A program made the position numbers and the translations under genes. The notes under the pieces are model-generated. The model did not search any database and had not been told where the DNA came from. It was given only the letters and a program-made list of their open reading frames with translations. Positions 24,228 to 33,010 of a DNA stretch of 64,000 nt are shown in pieces (the stretch's first letter is position 1; every line of letters begins with the position of its first letter). This DNA comes from Marinobacter santoriniensis NKSG1 (lineage in GTDB: Bacteria > Pseudomonadota > Gammaproteobacteria > Pseudomonadales > Oleiphilaceae), in assembly GCF_000347775.1 (NCBI RefSeq), contig NZ_APAT01000015.1:62001-126000 (forward strand), read 5' to 3'.

Positions 24228-25712
24228 ATGAGACGCGCTGTAAATGACCTGCTTGGAGCGTATGACAAGCTGATCATGGATCCGGTTCACGGCGGCATAC
24301 CGCTTTACCGGCACGAAATCCAGGTCATCGATCATCCCTTGTTCCAGCGGCTCCGGAACATCTGCCAGAACGACATCCTGAGCCTGGTGTTTCCCGGGGC
24401 GACGCATTCCCGCTTTCTTCACAGCGTCGGCGTGATGCACGTGGGCACCCGGATGTTCCGTTCCATGATCGACGCCTACCTTCGGGAGCGGCAGCTGAGC
24501 GAACAGACGGATCTCAGCCTCAGCCAGCTCGACGCCATTGATTACCTGGCAAAGACCATCCGTCTTGGCTGTCTGATGCATGACAGTGGACACTCCAGCT
24601 TCTCTCACCAGTTCACCCAGGCGGCCCGCATACGCGAGCTGATGTCTCATCCCGACCGGTTCCGGAACCTCTGGAAAGGCGTGGATTTTCATCAATACCA
24701 TTCACGGGAACCCGAAGAGCTGGAACACGAGCATTATTCGGTACGGGTGGCGCACGAAGTCCTGTCCGCCGTGGACCTCGATTCAGCGGGACTGGACCGC
24801 CGCGATGTCATCGGGATCATGGAGACCACGGACGTCCGGCCGAGCGAAACCTTCTGCCGCCACGCTGAAACCTTCTGGCACTTCATTGCCGGCGAGGAGG
24901 CCTCATCGGGCACACTCGTGTCAGACGACATTCCCCGGCAGGTCATGAACCTGCTCTCGTCCATCGTGTCCGGCGAAATCGACGCCGATCGCGCCGATTA
25001 CATGCTGCGGGATGGCTTCCACTCGTCGGTCACCATCGGTGGTCTGAACCTGGATCACCTGCTGACCAACTTCCGTTTTGGCTGGGACACGTCCGAACCC
25101 TGGCTCGGCCTGGCCATCACCCAGAAGGGCCTGGGTGCGCTGGAAGACTTTGTCTACAGTCGGCACCAGATGTACCGGAAGGTGTATGCACACAAGACCG
25201 CACTGGGGTTTGACTGGCTGCTCCGGGAGGCCATCAACGAGGTTCTTGCCGACCAGGACAATTTTGACTGGGTCGACACCTGCCTGAGCGACATGCGTTT
25301 CTTTGCGGAGTTGACGGACAGTTTCTTCTGGGAAGCTTTCAGGAAGGTCGCCCGCAGAAACCCCGCCAGCTTTTCGTTCTGCATCGTGAACCGGGTGAAG
25401 CTCAATCACCTGGACACCCGCGAAGACCTGTCCGTCAAGGGTATTGATCGCCACAGCGAATGGCTGGCCAGGGAGCTGGAAATCGACCCCGAGGACGTCG
25501 TGACCTGTTCAATGCGCGCTCGTTTCTCGAACATTCAGGACAACTTCAACGGCATCAAGGTCCTGGTGAAAGACCCGATCAGCCGTGCACGTTCGCTCCG
25601 GATGATTTCCGAGGTCAGCGCTTTCTTCAGCAAATTCAGCGACGGGACCATTACTCATTTCTACACACGCCCGGATATTACCCGCGCTCCCGTGGAGGAC
25701 CTCACGGAGTAG
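24228..25712 (+). CDS. HD-domain phosphohydrolase (dNTPase/SAMHD1-like)
   Basis: 494 residues. The HD metal-binding set is visible: His60 (THSRFLHSVG), His118-Asp119 (LMHDSGHSSFSH) and Asp252 (DADRADYMLRDG). The N-terminal DPVHGGIPLYRHEIQVIDHPLFQRLRNI and the FPGATHSRFLHSVG motif are those of the SAMHD1/dGTPase-like family, whose members hydrolyse dNTPs or related nucleotides; substrate specificity here is unknown. ATG 24228 follows GGGAGATTCC. It is divergent from the STAS/PP2C pair and converges on an FAD oxidoreductase gene 11 bases away. Confidence 0.85.
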   Translation: MRRAVNDLLGAYDKLIMDPVHGGIPLYRHEIQVIDHPLFQRLRNICQNDILSLVFPGATHSRFLHSVGVMHVGTRMFRSMIDAYLRERQLSEQTDLSLSQLDAIDYLAKTIRLGCLMHDSGHSSFSHQFTQAARIRELMSHPDRFRNLWKGVDFHQYHSREPEELEHEHYSVRVAHEVLSAVDLDSAGLDRRDVIGIMETTDVRPSETFCRHAETFWHFIAGEEASSGTLVSDDIPRQVMNLLSSIVSGEIDADRADYMLRDGFHSSVTIGGLNLDHLLTNFRFGWDTSEPWLGLAITQKGLGALEDFVYSRHQMYRKVYAHKTALGFDWLLREAINEVLADQDNFDWVDTCLSDMRFFAELTDSFFWEAFRKVARRNPASFSFCIVNRVKLNHLDTREDLSVKGIDRHSEWLARELEIDPEDVVTCSMRARFSNIQDNFNGIKVLVKDPISRARSLRMISEVSAFFSKFSDGTITHFYTRPDITRAPVEDLTE

Positions 25713-25723
25713 CGGGCTGCGCA

Positions 25724-26737
25724 TCAGTCCACCATGGCAGAGACCAGATCGGAGGCGCTCAGGTAAGCGCCCTCCACCCGACCGCCACTGAGCCAGTCAC
25801 CGGCCAGGCCGATTCCATGGTCCGCAAACCAGAGCGATCCCGGCCGGTCATTGTGTTCCGACCGGGCGTACAACCACCGGTGCGCCAGCCAGTCATCGGG
25901 TTCGGCTGCAATATCCGCCAGCTCCGAGAAGGCCTCCTTGAGCTTCCGGAAGACCTCTTCTGCGGGGGTATCCAGATGCTCCCGGGTCCAGTCCGGATCG
26001 GCATGCAACATCCACCACTGGCCATGAGAGGGCCGGCCGGGTTTGCTGGTATTGTTACCTATCCAGAAAAATACCGGGTGTTCACAGCGAAGTCCGTCAA
26101 ACCCCGGATCCAGCGGCTCCCGGTAGTGCAGCGCCACGGCCCAGCACGGCAGGAGCGAGCCTGCCATTCGCTCAATACGCCCCGCCAGGTCCGCAAGCCC
26201 GCTCTCGAGCAGGATATCGCTGGCCTGGGCCGGGGGCACTGTCAGGATGACCCGGTCAAAGGGCCCCAGCCGATCGCCATCCACCGTCACAAGGTCCCAG
26301 GTGCTGTCTTTACGGGCCAGATTCCGGATGCGGGTGCCCGCCTGCAGTTTCACGTGGGCGGAAAGGGCCCGACTGACCGCGGTCATTCTCGGTACTCCCA
26401 CAAAACGCTCATCCTGTGGGAAGGTCTCCCGGGATCCGTCTTTGCGCTGGAAGACGAACCGGGCCGGCCAGTGGCCATAGGTACCTGGCCCTGCGTACTC
26501 GTCCAGGAACCGTCTGAACCCTGCATCCCGGGCCGTGAAGTACTGCGCACCGAAGTCGACCGCGCCATCGGTTACGCGCTTGGAGGACAGCCTGCCGCCC
26601 GGTCCACGGCTCTTTTCGAAAACACTGACATCGTGGCCCCGTTTGCTGAGCTGGATCGCTGCCGTCAGGCCAGCCATGCCTGAACCGATGACCGCTATCC
26701 GGCGTAAAGTTGGCGTAGAGTGATTAGCGGAAATCAT
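25724..26737 (-). CDS. FAD/NAD(P)-dependent oxidoreductase, renalase-like
   Basis: 337 residues if started at ATG 26737. The FAD-binding motif is [30 protein letters not shown], followed by [12 protein letters not shown], the renalase/amine-oxidase-like signature; [19 protein letters not shown] closes the fold. Bacterial renalases oxidise isomeric dihydropyridine forms of NAD(P)H, but close homologues have untested roles. The frame is open for 30 more codons upstream, of a low-complexity kind, and neither start has a strong ribosome site. It is divergent from the lipid operon at 26858 and could share its control. Confidence 0.8.
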   Translation of the reverse strand: MISANHSTPTLRRIAVIGSGMAGLTAAIQLSKRGHDVSVFEKSRGPGGRLSSKRVTDGAVDFGAQYFTARDAGFRRFLDEYAGPGTYGHWPARFVFQRKDGSRETFPQDERFVGVPRMTAVSRALSAHVKLQAGTRIRNLARKDSTWDLVTVDGDRLGPFDRVILTVPPAQASDILLESGLADLAGRIERMAGSLLPCWAVALHYREPLDPGFDGLRCEHPVFFWIGNNTSKPGRPSHGQWWMLHADPDWTREHLDTPAEEVFRKLKEAFSELADIAAEPDDWLAHRWLYARSEHNDRPGSLWFADHGIGLAGDWLSGGRVEGAYLSASDLVSAMVD

Positions 26738-26857
26738 GGTTGTTGGTGCATCCAATCCGGGTGGTGACAACGTAAAACCAGAAGTGCGATGCCGGTCAGA
26801 CGAACACCAGCATCCTTCCGGTTTCACTGATGAAGTTAATTAAAGGGCAAAAAGGGT

Positions 26858-27814
26858 ATGACCCGAGTGCAACACTGGTTTATCAACATTCTGAGGTGGT
26901 TCGACTCCGACGCGGGTTCGGATCATATTGACACAACGTCCCGTTCTTTCAATTTGATCCGCGTCATTCCATTTGTCGCTCTCCATCTCGCGTGCCTGGC
27001 TGCGTTCTTCACGGGCGTCAGCGGGTTCGCAATCGGCTTCGCGGTGGTCTTTTTCCTGGTCAGGATGTTTGCCATCACCGGCTTCTACCACCGTTACTTT
27101 GCCCACAAGACCTTCAAAACCAGCCGCCCTGCGCAATTCCTGTTCGGGCTGCTTGGAGCCAGTGCGGCGCAGAGGGGGCCACTCTGGTGGGCCGCCCACC
27201 ACCGGCATCACCATCAGCATTCAGACCGGGAGGAGGACCTGCACTCCCCGCATCACGGCGGCTTCTGGTGGTCCCACGTGGGCTGGTTCACCTGTGATGC
27301 CGGCTTTGTGACCGATGAGCGCCGCATCCGTGACTGGATGAAGTTCCCCGAACTCCGTTTTATCAACCGATTCGATTCGATGGTGCCTGCCGCCTGCGCC
27401 GTGGCCATCTACTGCCTTGGCGAGGCGCTTGCGGCCTATGCACCGTCACTCGGCACCAACGGCCTTCAGCTGCTCGTGTGGGGCTTCTTCATCTCCACCG
27501 TGGTGCTGTTCCATGCCACAGTCTCCATCAACTCCCTTTCCCATGTCTGGGGACGGCGCCGCTTTGAAACCCAGGACGACAGCCGGAACAATTTCTGGCT
27601 GGCGTTGATTACCCTGGGCGAAGGCTGGCACAACAACCACCACCGCTGGCCCCAGTCCGTGCGCCAGGGCTTTCGGTGGTACGAAATTGACGTTACCTGG
27701 TACGGACTGTGGTTACTGTCCCGCCTGGGCATTATCTGGGATCTGAACCCCATCCCCGAGCATATTCGCGAAGAGACCCGTCAACTCGACGCCATGAGGA
27801 GGAAAACATCATGA
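26858..27814 (+). CDS. Fatty acid desaturase (acyl-CoA delta-9 type)
   Basis: 318 residues, membrane di-iron enzyme with several transmembrane segments. The three histidine boxes are present: HRYFAH (78-83), HHRHHH (114-119) and HNNHHR (258-263), so the active site looks complete. Members introduce a cis double bond into acyl-CoA or phospholipid acyl chains using O2. It is the first gene of an overlapping operon with a cyclopropane-synthase-like methyltransferase and an FAD oxidoreductase, so it may act on membrane acyl chains as one step of a multi-step modification. It overlaps the next gene by ATGA. Confidence 0.9.
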   Translation: MTRVQHWFINILRWFDSDAGSDHIDTTSRSFNLIRVIPFVALHLACLAAFFTGVSGFAIGFAVVFFLVRMFAITGFYHRYFAHKTFKTSRPAQFLFGLLGASAAQRGPLWWAAHHRHHHQHSDREEDLHSPHHGGFWWSHVGWFTCDAGFVTDERRIRDWMKFPELRFINRFDSMVPAACAVAIYCLGEALAAYAPSLGTNGLQLLVWGFFISTVVLFHATVSINSLSHVWGRRRFETQDDSRNNFWLALITLGEGWHNNHHRWPQSVRQGFRWYEIDVTWYGLWLLSRLGIIWDLNPIPEHIREETRQLDAMRRKTS

Positions 27815-28278
27815 GTACCGCCTCGGCCATCGAAGTCGGTTCACGAAATTCTGCGGTTCCGGCAACCATCGAGCATTTCCAGGCACTGTTCAACGAGCTG
27901 GACAAAGGCAATCTGAATAAATTGCAGGAAGTGTACGGCGAAGACATTGTCTTCCAGGACCCTTTCGGGCAGGTCAGCGGACTTGACGCGCTGACTCGGT
28001 ACTTCGCAGGCGCCTACAGCAACGTCATTGCCTGCCGGTTCGAGTTTGGTCAGGCGGTGGTCCAGGGCGCCGCAGTCGCCCTGCCCTGGGTGATGGTGTT
28101 GCGTCACAAGCGCATACGTGGAGGCCGGGAGATCCGTGTGGATGGCATCAGCCACCTGCGGATCGCCGATGGCCGGGTTGTGTTTCACAGGGATTACTTC
28201 GATGCCGGGCAGCTCCTCTATGAGAACCTGCCGGCGCTGGGGCGGATTATCCGCTGGATCAGGAAGAACGCCGGATGA
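27811..28278 (+). CDS. SnoaL/NTF2-like protein
   Basis: 155 residues with the cone-shaped NTF2/SnoaL fold pattern (HFQALFNELDKGNLNKLQEVYGEDIVFQDPFGQVSGLDALTRYF, then ISHLRIADGRVVFHRDYFDAGQLLYENLP). Such proteins are small-molecule isomerases/cyclases or non-catalytic ligand binders. The gene begins in the desaturase stop (ATGA) and ends in the next start (ATGA), so it is translated with them. The same gene is commonly placed at the head of SDR-FAD oxidoreductase-DUF1365-CFA clusters in marine gammaproteobacteria. Its role in the lipid modification is unknown. Confidence 0.82.
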   Translation: MSTASAIEVGSRNSAVPATIEHFQALFNELDKGNLNKLQEVYGEDIVFQDPFGQVSGLDALTRYFAGAYSNVIACRFEFGQAVVQGAAVALPWVMVLRHKRIRGGREIRVDGISHLRIADGRVVFHRDYFDAGQLLYENLPALGRIIRWIRKNAG

Positions 28279-29075
28279 GTCCAAGACTGGAGAACACAAC
28301 CAACATCTGGATTACCGGTGCCAGTTCCGGGATCGGTGAAGCCCTCACCTACGCCCTCGCCCGGGGTGGCCATCGCATTGTGGTCACCGGTCGTCGGCAG
28401 GAAGCGCTTGAGGCCATGCAGCAGCGTGCGCCGGAACTGATCACGCCCGCACCGGCGGACACGACCTCACGAGAGTCGCTCCAGGCTATCGCGGAACAGC
28501 TTGAATCCCACGGCCCGCTCAACATGGCCGTGCTGAATGCCGGCACCTGCGAGTACCTGGACGTTGATCAGTACGACAGCGACGTGATCGAGGCCAATCT
28601 TGTGACCAATGTTCTGGGTACTGCGCGGAGCCTGGACATTGCACTTCCGGCACTTCGCCGGGCCCGGGCCCAGGGGCAGCCGGCGACCATTGTGATTGTC
28701 AGTTCGTCCGCCTGGTGGTTTCCCTTCGGTCGTGCCGAAGGCTATGGCGCGTCCAAGGCGGCTCTCAGCTACCTCGCCCACTCCCTGAGGGCCGACCTGT
28801 CTGCAGAGGGGATCGACGTGGTTGTGGTCTCTCCGGGTTTTGTGAAAACGCCGCTGACGGACCGAAACGACTTCCCCATGCCCTTTATGGTGACCGCCGA
28901 GGATGCCGCAGAGAGGATTCTCAGCGGCCTTGCCAAGGGACACAGTGACATCGCCTTCCCGAAGCGATTTACCTGGCTCTTGCGGGCCCTGGGCGCACTG
29001 CCGCAGGCGTTGATAGACCGCATGGCCGCCAGCATGGCGCGTAAAAGCACAGACACACAGGAAAAACAGGAATGA
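28275..29075 (+). CDS. Short-chain dehydrogenase/reductase
   Basis: 266 residues, classical SDR. The cofactor motif is TGASSGIGEAL (residues about 14-24), NAG follows in LNAGTCEY, and the active site SSSAWWFPFGRAEGYGASKAAL contains the Ser and YxxxK (Tyr-Gly-Ala-Ser-Lys). The arginine-rich GRRQEAL after the second strand suggests NADP preference. It presumably oxidises or reduces a hydroxyl/keto group on the lipid or a precursor. It overlaps both neighbours by four bases. Confidence 0.9.
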   Translation: MSPRLENTTNIWITGASSGIGEALTYALARGGHRIVVTGRRQEALEAMQQRAPELITPAPADTTSRESLQAIAEQLESHGPLNMAVLNAGTCEYLDVDQYDSDVIEANLVTNVLGTARSLDIALPALRRARAQGQPATIVIVSSSAWWFPFGRAEGYGASKAALSYLAHSLRADLSAEGIDVVVVSPGFVKTPLTDRNDFPMPFMVTAEDAAERILSGLAKGHSDIAFPKRFTWLLRALGALPQALIDRMAASMARKSTDTQEKQE

Positions 29076-30337
29076 ACAACGAACGTCAGCGTATTGCTGT
29101 CATTGGCGCCGGCGTTTCCGGCCTGACCGCGGCATGGATTCTCGCGGAAAAGCACGACGTCCATATTTTTGAAGCCGGCGATTACGCGGGCGGGCATACC
29201 AATACAGAACGGGTCACCGCCGGTGGGCGTGAGTGGCCGGTCAACACCGGCTTTATCGTATTCAACGACTGGACCTACCCGAACTTCATCAAACTGATGG
29301 ACCGGCTGGGGGTGGCGTCGGAAGTCAGCGACATGAGCTTCAGCGTCGATTGCTCCACCACGGGCCTGCAATACAACGGGACCAGCCTGAACACCCTGTT
29401 CGCCCAGCGCCGGAATCTCATCAACCTGCCCTTCCTCAGGATGATCCGGGAAATCCTTCGTTTTAACCGGGAAACGCGCCGGGACCTGGAAGCCGGTGAC
29501 ATCCCGGATTCAGAGACCCTAGGAGAATATTTGAACCGCAACGGCTATTCGCGGTACTTCCGGAACTATTACATCGTGCCCATGGGCGCTGCGATCTGGT
29601 CGGCACCCGAGATTGTGCTGGAGCAGTTTCCGATCCGATTCTTCCTGCAGTTCTTCAACAATCACGGCATGCTGTCCGTCGATGATCGACCGACCTGGCG
29701 TGTGATCTCGGGCGGCTCGGCGGAGTACGTCAAAAAGATGATGGAGCGTCTTGGCGAGCAAACCCACCTGAACAGTCCGGTCGAATCGGTTCGCCGCCAT
29801 GAGTCCGGTGTATCGGTCACCGTGAAAGGCGAAACCCTGGAATTCGATCAGGTGATCCTCGCCTGCCACAGCGATCAGGCCCTCGCCATGCTGGCGGATC
29901 CCACGGATGCCGAGAGAGAGGTTCTCGGTGATATCGCCTACCAGAACAACGACGTCGTTCTGCATACCGACGACCGGGTGCTCCCGGACAACCGCAGGGC
30001 GTGGGCTGCCTGGAACTATTTCATCCCGGAACACCGCAGTGAGCCGGTCTCGGTTACCTATAACATGAACGTCCTGCAGAATTTCCACGACGCGCCCGAA
30101 ACCTTCTGTGTGACCCTGAACCGCAGCTCCGACATCGCACCGGAGAAAATCATCAAGCGGTTCGAGTACGCCCATCCCGTCTTCACGCTGGAGGCGGTCG
30201 CTGCGCAGAATCGCTATGAGGACATCGGCAACCGTAACCGCACCCACTACTGCGGTGCCTACTGGTTCAACGGATTTCACGAAGACGGGGTCCGCAGTGC
30301 GGTTCGCGTCATTCAGGACTTCGGGATGGAGCTGTAG
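29072..30337 (+). CDS. FAD-dependent amine-oxidase-like oxidoreductase of the CFA cluster
   Basis: 421 residues. The N-terminal FAD motif is IAVIGAGVSGLTAAWILAEKHDVHIFEAGDYAGGHTNT, and the protein follows the flavin amine oxidase/phytoene-desaturase-like pattern (WPVNTGFIVFNDWTYPNFIKLMDRLGV). This family is almost always encoded beside DUF1365 and a cyclopropane-synthase-like gene. By its relation to flavoenzymes of furan-fatty-acid and other acyl-modification pathways it may oxidise a methylated acyl chain; that is inference. It starts within the SDR stop (ATGA, ribosome site AGGAAAAACAGG) and is two bases from the next gene. Confidence 0.87.
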   Translation: MNNERQRIAVIGAGVSGLTAAWILAEKHDVHIFEAGDYAGGHTNTERVTAGGREWPVNTGFIVFNDWTYPNFIKLMDRLGVASEVSDMSFSVDCSTTGLQYNGTSLNTLFAQRRNLINLPFLRMIREILRFNRETRRDLEAGDIPDSETLGEYLNRNGYSRYFRNYYIVPMGAAIWSAPEIVLEQFPIRFFLQFFNNHGMLSVDDRPTWRVISGGSAEYVKKMMERLGEQTHLNSPVESVRRHESGVSVTVKGETLEFDQVILACHSDQALAMLADPTDAEREVLGDIAYQNNDVVLHTDDRVLPDNRRAWAAWNYFIPEHRSEPVSVTYNMNVLQNFHDAPETFCVTLNRSSDIAPEKIIKRFEYAHPVFTLEAVAAQNRYEDIGNRNRTHYCGAYWFNGFHEDGVRSAVRVIQDFGMEL

Positions 30338-30339
30338 TC

Positions 30340-31224
30340 ATGGGAAGCCAATGGCTTGAAGGCAGCATACGCCATCGGAGGAAACGCCCTGTTTCCCACG
30401 AATTCGAATACGACACCGGGATGCTGGCTCTGGACGTGGATGACTGGGACCGAATCACCCGCCTGAGCCCCCTGTTTTCCCGGGAGCGCCTGAACTGGCT
30501 GTCGATCCGGCGTGCCGATTACTTTCGTCCCGAAGTGGCCTGCCTGTCCGATGCGGTGCGCACCTATGTTCGGGACGCGACGGGCTGGTTCCCGGACGGT
30601 GCCGTCGAGTTGATTACCCACCCGCGCTACTTCGGCTACGTGTTCAATCCGGTAAGTTTCTACTTCTGCTACGAGGCCGGAGAGGATCCGTCACAGGGGG
30701 CCGTGCCCCGTGTGATCCTCGCGCAGATCACCAACACACCCTGGCATGAACGCCACGTCTATTGCCTGGAAACCGGAGGCGACTCCACAGGTTCGGCGGG
30801 CTGGCATACCGAACGTTTCGGATTCCAGAAACGGTTCCACGTATCGCCGTTCAACGGCATGGCCCAGGACTACCGGTGGACCTTCAGCTTCCGGGGCCCC
30901 GAGCTCCGGATACACATGAACGTTCTGCAGGGCGAATCGAAACATTTCGATGCCACGCTTGTGGTCCGCCGTGTACCCCTCACTCGTAAAACACTGCATC
31001 AGAGCCTGCGCCGTTTTCCGGTCGAAGCGATCAAGGTTGCGGCAGGCATTTACTGGAATGCCCTGCGGCTAAAACTGAAGGGCGCAGAGTTCCATACCCA
31101 TCCGGACAAACTGTCCGGAGACGATCCCGATTATCGTCGCGGATCCGAGGACGCCGGCCTGGATGTGACCAGCGGCACTGACACACTTACTTCCGGTGGA
31201 AAGGTAACGTCATGGAGAACCTGA
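30340..31224 (+). CDS. DUF1365 family protein
   Basis: 294 residues. Family blocks: the N-terminal EGSIRHRRKRPVSHEFEYDTGMLALDVDDWD, the central ITHPRYFGYVFNPVSFYFCYE and the later FHVSPFNGMAQDYRWTFSF. DUF1365 proteins occur with FAD oxidoreductases and cyclopropane-synthase-like methyltransferases; their biochemical function is not established. No membrane segment is obvious. It overlaps the methyltransferase gene by 13 bases, a close coupling suggesting that the two products act together. Confidence 0.88.
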   Translation: MGSQWLEGSIRHRRKRPVSHEFEYDTGMLALDVDDWDRITRLSPLFSRERLNWLSIRRADYFRPEVACLSDAVRTYVRDATGWFPDGAVELITHPRYFGYVFNPVSFYFCYEAGEDPSQGAVPRVILAQITNTPWHERHVYCLETGGDSTGSAGWHTERFGFQKRFHVSPFNGMAQDYRWTFSFRGPELRIHMNVLQGESKHFDATLVVRRVPLTRKTLHQSLRRFPVEAIKVAAGIYWNALRLKLKGAEFHTHPDKLSGDDPDYRRGSEDAGLDVTSGTDTLTSGGKVTSWRT

Positions 31225-32489
31225 ATACGTCTGTTCAACGCCAATCAGCATCAGAGCGAGGGCAGTCACCGCTGGTCAGCCGGGTCGCCCGCCATCTGGT
31301 CCTGCAGCAGCTCCGGCAACTCGAGCACGGGATCCTGACCATCCGCGAACCAGGAAACCAGACATTGACGCTCGGCGACGGAGATACCCGTTATCCCGCC
31401 GCCGAACTGACCATCCACAACCACAGCACCTGGCGAGACCTGCTCACCGGCGGTGGCATTGGCGCCGCCGAAGCGTTCGTCGCCGGCGACTGGACCACGC
31501 CCGATCTGGTTGCCCTGCTCCGCTTTTTTACCCGTAACGTGGACAGGATGAACGAGTTTGAAGACCGCTTCAGCTGGATCACCAAACCCGCGCTCAAGGG
31601 GCTGCACTGGCTGAACCGGAATACCCGGGAGGGTTCCCGGAAGAACATCAGTGCCCACTACGACCTGGGCAACGATCTTTTCGAAGCGTTTCTCGACCCC
31701 ACCATGATGTATTCGTCGGCCATCTATCCACGGGAAGACGCGACGCTGGAAGAGGCGGCCGTCCACAAGCTCGACACCATCTGTCGCAAACTGGACCTGA
31801 AACCGGAAGATCGAGTGGTCGAAATCGGCACTGGCTGGGGCGGTTTCGCCATCCACGCCGCGAAACACTATGGCTGCCACGTGACGACGACCACCATTTC
31901 GAAAGAGCAACTGGAAATGGCCCGGCACCGGGTCAAGGTGGAAGGTCTGGAAGACCGGATAACCCTCCTCTTCGATGACTACCGTGACCTGGAGGGTCAG
32001 TTCGATAAACTGGTCTCCATTGAAATGATCGAAGCGGTCGGTCCGCAGTTCCTCGACAGCTACTTCGAACAGATCAACGCACTGCTCAAACCGGACGGTC
32101 TTGCGCTGGTGCAGGCCATCAACATGCCCGAACAACGCTACGTACGGGCCCTGAAAAACGTGGACTTCATCCAGCGCTATATCTTCCCGGGAAGCTTCAT
32201 ACCCTCCTTCGGTGCAATGCTGGAGTCTGTTCGCAACCGGTCCAATCTCGTACTGACCCATGCCGAAGACATTGGTTTTCACTACGCACGAACCCTTCGT
32301 GACTGGTGTGACCGGTTCATGGCACTGGAGGAGAATCTCGAACAGATGGGATACGACCGGGCCTTCCGCCGCCTGTGGGCATTTTACTTTGCCTATTGCG
32401 AGGCCGGCTTCAGTGAACGAGCCATCGGCGTCTCCCAGTTGCTCTTTGCCAAGCCCGGTAACAAACGGGCCAACCTGCTCAGCGTATGA
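31212..32489 (+). CDS. Cyclopropane-fatty-acid-synthase-like SAM methyltransferase
   Basis: 425 residues. SAM-binding motif I is VVEIGTGWGGFAIHAA, preceded by SAHYDLGNDLFEAFLDPTMMYSSAIY, both typical of the CFA/mycolate methyltransferase family acting on unsaturated acyl chains of phospholipids. Aligned by motif to Escherichia coli CFA synthase, the bicarbonate ligands Glu239 and Tyr317 correspond to Glu274 and Tyr358. Cys139 is replaced by Ser169 and His266 by Gln301. This suggests a methylation outcome different from cyclopropane formation. The cluster context (desaturase, FAD oxidase, DUF1365) points the same way. Confidence 0.88.
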   Translation: MENLNTSVQRQSASERGQSPLVSRVARHLVLQQLRQLEHGILTIREPGNQTLTLGDGDTRYPAAELTIHNHSTWRDLLTGGGIGAAEAFVAGDWTTPDLVALLRFFTRNVDRMNEFEDRFSWITKPALKGLHWLNRNTREGSRKNISAHYDLGNDLFEAFLDPTMMYSSAIYPREDATLEEAAVHKLDTICRKLDLKPEDRVVEIGTGWGGFAIHAAKHYGCHVTTTTISKEQLEMARHRVKVEGLEDRITLLFDDYRDLEGQFDKLVSIEMIEAVGPQFLDSYFEQINALLKPDGLALVQAINMPEQRYVRALKNVDFIQRYIFPGSFIPSFGAMLESVRNRSNLVLTHAEDIGFHYARTLRDWCDRFMALEENLEQMGYDRAFRRLWAFYFAYCEAGFSERAIGVSQLLFAKPGNKRANLLSV

Positions 32490-33010
32490 TCGCGTCGGAT
32501 GGAGTTCGAAATACCCTCAATTTCCTGCTGTTTCAGGCGGGTTGGCTGGTTTGCGTGCTCTATCCGACCCTGATGGCCTTTGGCGTGGCCGTCGCACTGA
32601 TTTGCCTTCACCTGGTCCTGGTCAGCCGGGAACGCTTCAGCGAGTTGCAGTTTATCGGGCTCGGGACGGTTGCAGGCGCAGCACTCGATACCTTATGGCT
32701 CCAGACCGGAGTGCTGCACACCGACACGGGCGATCTTGTTGTGGCGCCCCCCTGGCTGGTCGCCCTCTGGGCGCTGTTCATGACCACCCTCTGTCACTCG
32801 CTCAAATGGATTGGCCAGAAACCGTGGCTGCCGTTCGTGCTCGCGCCGATCGCCGGCCCGTTTGCCTACTGGTCCGCCGGCCAACTGGGCGCCGTAACGT
32901 TCACGGACCTGCCGCTGTCACTGGCGGCGCTGGCTCTCGGCTGGGGTCTGCTGTTTCCCCTGCTGCTCAAGATCCGCGGATTCCTGTACCCGGAGCTCTC
33001 CCATGCTTAG
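32486..33010 (+). CDS. DUF2878 family inner-membrane protein
   Basis: 174 residues with about five or six hydrophobic segments (for example FLLFQAGWLVCVLYPTLMAFGVAVALICLHLVLV; LVALWALFMTTLCHSLKWI; FVLAPIAGPFAYWSAGQLG). It matches the DUF2878 family, a regular member of CFA/FAD-oxidoreductase/DUF1365 clusters, with no known function. It may anchor the pathway in the membrane or handle a lipid intermediate. It begins in the methyltransferase stop (ATGA) and overlaps the last gene by eight bases. Confidence 0.83.
   Translation: MIASDGVRNTLNFLLFQAGWLVCVLYPTLMAFGVAVALICLHLVLVSRERFSELQFIGLGTVAGAALDTLWLQTGVLHTDTGDLVVAPPWLVALWALFMTTLCHSLKWIGQKPWLPFVLAPIAGPFAYWSAGQLGAVTFTDLPLSLAALALGWGLLFPLLLKIRGFLYPELSHA

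Noticed and set aside
26738..26857. RpoE-ChrR (TGATCC-type) promoter upstream of the lipid operon
   Set aside because: No TGATCC -35 with a suitable -10 is visible before 26858; control by this sigma factor is not supported by the sequence.
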